A stretch of DNA of 25,919 bases, taken from NCBI GenBank assembly GCA_934463115.1, contig CAKSIN010000030.1, positions 1 through 25,919 of the forward strand, given 5' to 3'. The stretch is from an uncultured Clostridia bacterium (GTDB lineage: Bacteria; Bacillota; Clostridia; UMGS1810). A model generated the notes under the pieces. It had not been told where the DNA came from, searched no databases, and saw only the letters and a program-made list of their open reading frames with translations. The position numbers were made by a program, and so were the translations under genes. Positions 22,353 to 25,919 of this stretch are shown here, one piece after another (the first letter of the stretch is position 1; each line of letters opens with the position of its first letter).

Positions 22353-23156
22353 ATGAAAATTTTAGTATGTATTAAACAGGTTCCTGAGTCAAACAGGGTA
22401 GAGGTTGATTCCGTCACAGGAGTTTTAAAGCGGGATACAGCCGGAACAAAAATGAACCCGTATGACTTATATGCGCTGGAGACAGCACTTCGGCTGAAGG
22501 ATTCGCTCGGCGCGCATATAACGGTAATCACCATGGGACCTCCGCAGGCGGCGGAGGTTGTGCGCGAGGCATATTCAATGGGAGCAGACAGGGGTATTAT
22601 TATGTCGGACAGAAAATTTGCGGGAGCCGACGTTCTTGCCACCGCCTACACTCTTTCACAGGGAATACGAAAAGCCGGCGATTTTGATTTGATTATATGC
22701 GGAAAGCAGACAACCGACGGCGACACTGCCCAGGTTGGATCGGAAATAAGCGAATATCTCGGAATCGCAAGTATAGCAAACGTTATCGAGGTGACAAATG
22801 CCGACACGGACGGTCTCGCTGTAAAGATGGACATGGCGGACTGTGTGGAGATAGCTCACATATCATATCCGTGTCTGATATGTGTGGACAAAGATATTTA
22901 TGTTCCGCGCCTGCCGTCGTACAGGCGAAAAAAAGAAACGGCAGACCGTGAAACCGAAATGCTTACATTTGATTCGCTGTCGGACAATGATGAAAATCAC
23001 TATGGACTGAGCGGTTCACCCACGCAGGTTCGCAGAATATTTCCACCTAAGGTGAATGATGACCGCGAAATGTGGAATGGCAGTGGCGATGAGCTTGCCG
23101 GACGTGTGGCAGAAAAGCTTGCCGAGCTGAAATTTGTTCAGCCGAAAGAGAGGTAG
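22353..23156 (+). CDS. Electron transfer flavoprotein beta subunit of a lactate dehydrogenase complex (LctB-like)
   Basis: A 267-residue EtfB/FixA protein: KILVCIKQVPESNRVEVD at the N-terminus, NPYDLYALETALRLKD, VITMGPPQAAEVVREAYSMGAD, and GKQTTDGDTAQVG, the nucleotide-binding loop that in bifurcating Etf enzymes holds the second FAD rather than AMP. With the alpha subunit and FAD dehydrogenase directly downstream (3-nt and 2-nt gaps) the order is that of lctBCD in Acetobacterium woodii, where lactate oxidation by NAD+ is driven by simultaneous reduced-ferredoxin oxidation. The beta subunit would be the site of flavin-based bifurcation or confurcation. Cytoplasmic. Substrate assignment is by operon analogy. 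Confidence 0.9.
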   Translation: MKILVCIKQVPESNRVEVDSVTGVLKRDTAGTKMNPYDLYALETALRLKDSLGAHITVITMGPPQAAEVVREAYSMGADRGIIMSDRKFAGADVLATAYTLSQGIRKAGDFDLIICGKQTTDGDTAQVGSEISEYLGIASIANVIEVTNADTDGLAVKMDMADCVEIAHISYPCLICVDKDIYVPRLPSYRRKKETADRETEMLTFDSLSDNDENHYGLSGSPTQVRRIFPPKVNDDREMWNGSGDELAGRVAEKLAELKFVQPKER

Positions 23157-23159
23157 TAA

Positions 23160-24353
23160 ATGGGAAAACTTATTATTCACAACGAAAATATTTCAGATAA
23201 AGAAAAATTTATAAGCGTCTGTCCATTCGGTGCGCTGGAACTGTCCGGCGGTGGCGTAACTGTTAATGCCGCGTGCAAAATGTGCAGACTGTGCGTTAAA
23301 AATTCAAAAAACAACGAGGCGGAATTTGCTGATGAAATTGCACCGGCAATTGACAAAAATGCATGGAGCGGAATAATGGTATATGTTGACCATATTGAGG
23401 GCAAAATTCACCCCGTTACATATGAACTGATAGGCAAGGCGCGTTCACTGGCGCAGAAAGTGGGTTACAAGGTGTATTGCCTGTTTTTGGGCAGCGGAAT
23501 ATCTGAGTCGGCCGATGAACTCCTCACATACGGTGTGGACGAGGTATTTGTTTATGACGAGGCAGAGCTGGCGGATTTCAGAATAGAACCGTATACGGCG
23601 GCTTTTGAGGATTGTGTGAACAAAGTTCATCCGAGTGTGATACTGGTTGGTGCAACAACCGTCGGACGTCAGCTTGCTCCGCGCGTTGCCGCAAGGTTCA
23701 GAACCGGGCTCACTGCCGACTGTACGGTGCTCGATATCGAACCGAACACTGATCTTGTGCAAATCCGTCCGGCATTCGGCGGAAATATTATGGCGCAGAT
23801 TTCAACTCCGAACAACCGTCCGCAAATGGCGACTGTGCGCTACAAGGTTATGGAAAGCGCAAAAAAAACGGACAGTATTTGCGGTGTGGTGACGAAAATG
23901 AGCATTGACCGCCAAAAACTTCAGTCCAAAATAAGGATTATCAGTGTGGAAAAAAAGCCGGAGATAAAAACAATTGACGCTGCCGACGCAATAGTTGTTG
24001 CAGGCAGGGGAGTAAGGAATAAACAGGATCTTGATATGCTCCGAAGTCTGTGCGATTGCCTGGGCGCACAGCTGGCATGCACACGTCCGCTGGTTGAAGC
24101 AGGGTGGATGGAAGCAAATCGCCAGATAGGTCTTAGCGGCAGAACCGTGCGTCCGTCGCTTATTATAACATGCGGTGTATCCGGCGCAGTGCAGTTTACC
24201 GCCGGCATGAATGCGTCCGACAGAATCTTTGCCGTAAACACCGATCCGAACGCACCGATTTTTAAGACGGCGCACTATGGCATTGTGGGCGATATCTATG
24301 AGGTTATTCCGCAGCTTACGAAAATATTGCAGCAACAGTGTGTCAGGAGGTAA
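23160..24353 (+). CDS. Electron transfer flavoprotein alpha subunit with N-terminal Fe-S domain (LctC-like)
   Basis: A 397-residue EtfA/FixB protein with a ~65-residue N-terminal ferredoxin-like extension. It has Cys21 in a CPFGAL motif and CKMCRLC with Cys39, Cys42 and Cys45: four cysteines, enough for one [4Fe-4S] cluster, while the position that would start a second motif is Ser49. The Etf core follows (GIMVYVDH, LVGATTVGRQLAPRVAARF, TADCTVLDI) and the C-terminal FAD domain has VVAGRGV, IGLSGRTVRPSLIITCGVSGAVQFTAGM and AVNTDPNAPIF. The extension is as expected for LctC-type subunits and probably passes electrons from ferredoxin. The intact FAD motifs argue for a working protein. Confidence 0.9.
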   Translation: MGKLIIHNENISDKEKFISVCPFGALELSGGGVTVNAACKMCRLCVKNSKNNEAEFADEIAPAIDKNAWSGIMVYVDHIEGKIHPVTYELIGKARSLAQKVGYKVYCLFLGSGISESADELLTYGVDEVFVYDEAELADFRIEPYTAAFEDCVNKVHPSVILVGATTVGRQLAPRVAARFRTGLTADCTVLDIEPNTDLVQIRPAFGGNIMAQISTPNNRPQMATVRYKVMESAKKTDSICGVVTKMSIDRQKLQSKIRIISVEKKPEIKTIDAADAIVVAGRGVRNKQDLDMLRSLCDCLGAQLACTRPLVEAGWMEANRQIGLSGRTVRPSLIITCGVSGAVQFTAGMNASDRIFAVNTDPNAPIFKTAHYGIVGDIYEVIPQLTKILQQQCVRR

Positions 24354-24355
24354 AT

Positions 24356-25786
24356 ATGATAGGATATAAAACATTTGATGAGTCGGATTTTCGCGCATTA
24401 AAGAATATAATCGGCGACGGTGAGCGCGTACTGTTCGGCAGTATGATAAACGAAGAATACAGTCACGACGAGCTTTCGGCGGTGTCGCGTATGCCGGACG
24501 CAGTCGTAAAGGCACTCAGTACACACGAGGTGTCAGAGGTGATGAAATACGCGCACCGAAATCATATTCCGGTTACTCCGCGCGGTGCGGGAACGGGACT
24601 TGTGGGAGCGGCAGTGCCGGTGTGCGGCGGTATAGTGCTTGACATTTCCGGGATGAACAGAATAACGGAGCTTGATGAGGAAAACATGACCGTTACCGTC
24701 CAGCCGGGTGTGCTGCTTATGGAACTTGGTGAATTTGCGGTAAACAACGGTTTCCTTTATCCGCCGGATCCGGGTGAAAAAACGGCAACAATCGGCGGAA
24801 ATATAAGCACAAATGCCGGCGGAATGCGCGCCGTTAAATACGGAGTAACGCGCGACTATGTGCGTGCGCTTGAGGTAGTGCTTGCCGACGGCAGAGTGAT
24901 AAATGTCGGCGGAAAGGTTGTAAAAAACAGCTCCGGCTATTCGCTCAAAGACCTTTTTGTGGGTTCCGAGGGTACGCTGGGTATTATAACCGAGGCAACG
25001 CTTAGGCTTATACCTCTTCCGGAGCGGAGTGTGAGTCTGCTTGTGCCGTTTGCCACTCTCAAACAGGCTATTGATACTGTGCCGGTTATTGTGAGGTCAA
25101 AATCAATACCCACAGCCGTGGAGTTTATGCAGAGGGAGGTTATCGAGGCGGCAGAGGAATACCTCGGATGTGCTTTTCCCGATAAAAGTGCAGATGCATA
25201 TTTACTGCTCAAATTTGATGGCAGCACAAAAGAGGAAATCGAAAACAATTATCGCGATGTTGCGGAAATTTGTCTGTCCTCGGGTGCGTCTGATGTTCTG
25301 ATAATGGACACTGAAGAACGTGCCGATACAGTGTGGAAAGCGCGCGGTGCCTTTTTGGAGGCTATCAAAAACAGCACGGACGAAATGGACGAGATAGATG
25401 TTGTTGTTCCGCGCAAGTGTATAAACGATATGGTAAATTATATTTCAAGGGTTGAGCGTGATGTCGGAATACGAATCCGTTATTTCGGTCATGCCGGTGA
25501 CGGAAATCTGCACGTATATGTTTTGCGCGATTCGCTCGGCGACACTGTCTGGAAGCAAAAATCAGAGGATGTTATGTGGCTTTTGTATGCCAAGGCAAAT
25601 CAGCTGTCCGGCAAAGTTTCGGGTGAACACGGAATAGGCTGTGCCAAAAAGTCATATCTTGCAAGTTCCGTTTCGGATGATGTGCTCGGTATTATGCGTG
25701 ATATCAAAAATGCACTTGATCCCGATTGTATTCTTAATCCGGGGAAGATTATGGATACAAATTCCCCCTCCGTCTCGCGGCTGTGA
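24356..25786 (+). CDS. FAD-linked lactate (2-hydroxyacid) dehydrogenase (LctD/GlcD-like)
   Basis: A 476-residue PCMH-type flavoprotein. The FAD_binding_4 domain (~40-180) has PVTPRGAGTGLVGAAVPVCGGIVLDISGMNRI, PPDPGEKTATIGGNISTNAGGMRAVKYG and KNSSGYSLKDLFVGSEGTLGIITEATLRL. The C-terminal FAD-oxidase domain has RYFGHAGDGNLHVYV and SGEHGIGCAKKSYL. Family members oxidise lactate, glycolate or related 2-hydroxyacids; the Etf partners favour lactate. The start at 24356 has AGGAGG 5 nt upstream. The native-looking end DPDCILNPGKIMDT is followed by NSPSVSRL and a TGA that belong to family A foldback copy 3, so the gene's last eight codons and stop come from the repeat. The core is complete, so activity is probably kept. 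Confidence 0.92.
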   Translation: MIGYKTFDESDFRALKNIIGDGERVLFGSMINEEYSHDELSAVSRMPDAVVKALSTHEVSEVMKYAHRNHIPVTPRGAGTGLVGAAVPVCGGIVLDISGMNRITELDEENMTVTVQPGVLLMELGEFAVNNGFLYPPDPGEKTATIGGNISTNAGGMRAVKYGVTRDYVRALEVVLADGRVINVGGKVVKNSSGYSLKDLFVGSEGTLGIITEATLRLIPLPERSVSLLVPFATLKQAIDTVPVIVRSKSIPTAVEFMQREVIEAAEEYLGCAFPDKSADAYLLLKFDGSTKEEIENNYRDVAEICLSSGASDVLIMDTEERADTVWKARGAFLEAIKNSTDEMDEIDVVVPRKCINDMVNYISRVERDVGIRIRYFGHAGDGNLHVYVLRDSLGDTVWKQKSEDVMWLLYAKANQLSGKVSGEHGIGCAKKSYLASSVSDDVLGIMRDIKNALDPDCILNPGKIMDTNSPSVSRL

Positions 25787-25919
25787 AATCTCGCAGGACA
25801 CAAAAACATCTTGAAAATTAATTGAAACGCGCCGGAAAAATGCCGCGAAATCATCGCGGCTCATTTTCCTAAAATCGGCATTGCAACAGGATAAAAATTA
25901 TATGCAATGCCGATTTTGC
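25759..25919. repeat. Family A foldback element, copy 3 (cut by window end)
   Basis: Left end AAATTCCCCCTCCG as in copy 2, then GAAAATTAATTG, hairpin 1 and hairpin 2 up to the window edge, about 161 of ~235 bp. Hairpin 1 differs in sequence but still folds: GGAAAA (25834-25839) with TTTTCC (25864-25869) and GCCGCG (25842-25847) with CGCGGC (25855-25860), replacing GCCGAA/TTCGGC and GGCGCG/CGCGCC of copy 2. Hairpin 2 arms are identical to copy 2. The first 28 bases are read as the end of the lactate dehydrogenase gene. Confidence 0.9.

Noticed and set aside
21912..25919. lct operon as a composite transposon
   Set aside because: No transposase is encoded in or near the flanking elements; only the weaker statement that they are direct repeats can be supported.

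Overview
The window looks like a chromosomal segment of an anaerobic Bacillota of the class Clostridia, probably an uncultured gut-type Eubacteriales/Oscillospirales member. This is inferred from gene content (an Etf-linked lactate dehydrogenase of the acetogen/clostridial type, a BMP-type nucleoside ABC importer, LTA-synthase-like and GtrA/GtrB-like envelope genes, a VTC/DUF4956/beta-helix cluster), strong GGAGG ribosome binding sites and moderate GC content. No rRNA, tRNA, CRISPR array, phage or plasmid genes were seen.

Layout. (1) 99-3797, minus strand: a three-gene operon encoding a VTC-type polyphosphate polymerase domain protein, a DUF4956 membrane protein and a large secreted beta-helix protein. 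Next to it (3921-5941, minus) lies an OmpR/HisKA two-component pair whose response regulator carries an in-frame amber stop. A 17-18 bp direct-repeat motif with 11-nt spacing lies upstream of both operons and is a candidate binding site linking them. (2) 6411-13038, plus strand: a tightly packed run of yebC, murA, a WalJ/YycJ-like hydrolase, a GtrB-like glycosyltransferase, GtrA, a polytopic GT-C-like protein and an orphan LytTR regulator. (3) 13035-14163, minus strand: an MTA/SAH nucleosidase and an N-terminally truncated REP-associated tyrosine transposase (RAYT) embedded among GTAG-hairpin REP sequences. (4) 14276-19247, minus strand: a complete BMP-type nucleoside importer (lipoprotein, double ATPase, two permeases). 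(5) 19654-21654, plus strand: an LTA-synthase-family sulfatase with a C-terminal IPT/TIG-like domain. (6) 22353-25786, plus strand: etfB-etfA-FAD dehydrogenase, matching the flavin-bifurcating lactate dehydrogenase LctBCD.

The most unusual layer is non-coding. Two or three families of dispersed palindromic DNA are scattered through the window. Family A is a ~235-bp foldback element present three times (6023-6256, 21912-22146, 25759-window end). It has imperfect terminal inverted repeats, a perfect internal 12-bp inverted repeat and two internal hairpins. One hairpin has exchanged its stem sequence in copy 3 while keeping the pairing, which is strong evidence that structure is selected. Family B is a REP-like hairpin preceded by GTAG, with four full copies and partial ones, and the window carries its likely transposase gene. 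Both families have entered genes: a family B copy supplies the stop codon of the GT-C-like gene, another is read in frame inside the RAYT itself, and a family A copy supplies the last eight codons and stop of the lactate dehydrogenase. Family A copies 2 and 3 flank the lct operon as direct repeats.

Functionally, the segment combines envelope building (MurA, Gtr system, LTA-synthase-like enzyme, beta-helix/polyphosphate cluster), purine nucleoside uptake and salvage, and lactate oxidation coupled to electron bifurcation. Protein functions are assigned from sequence motifs and recall of families; no database search was possible.
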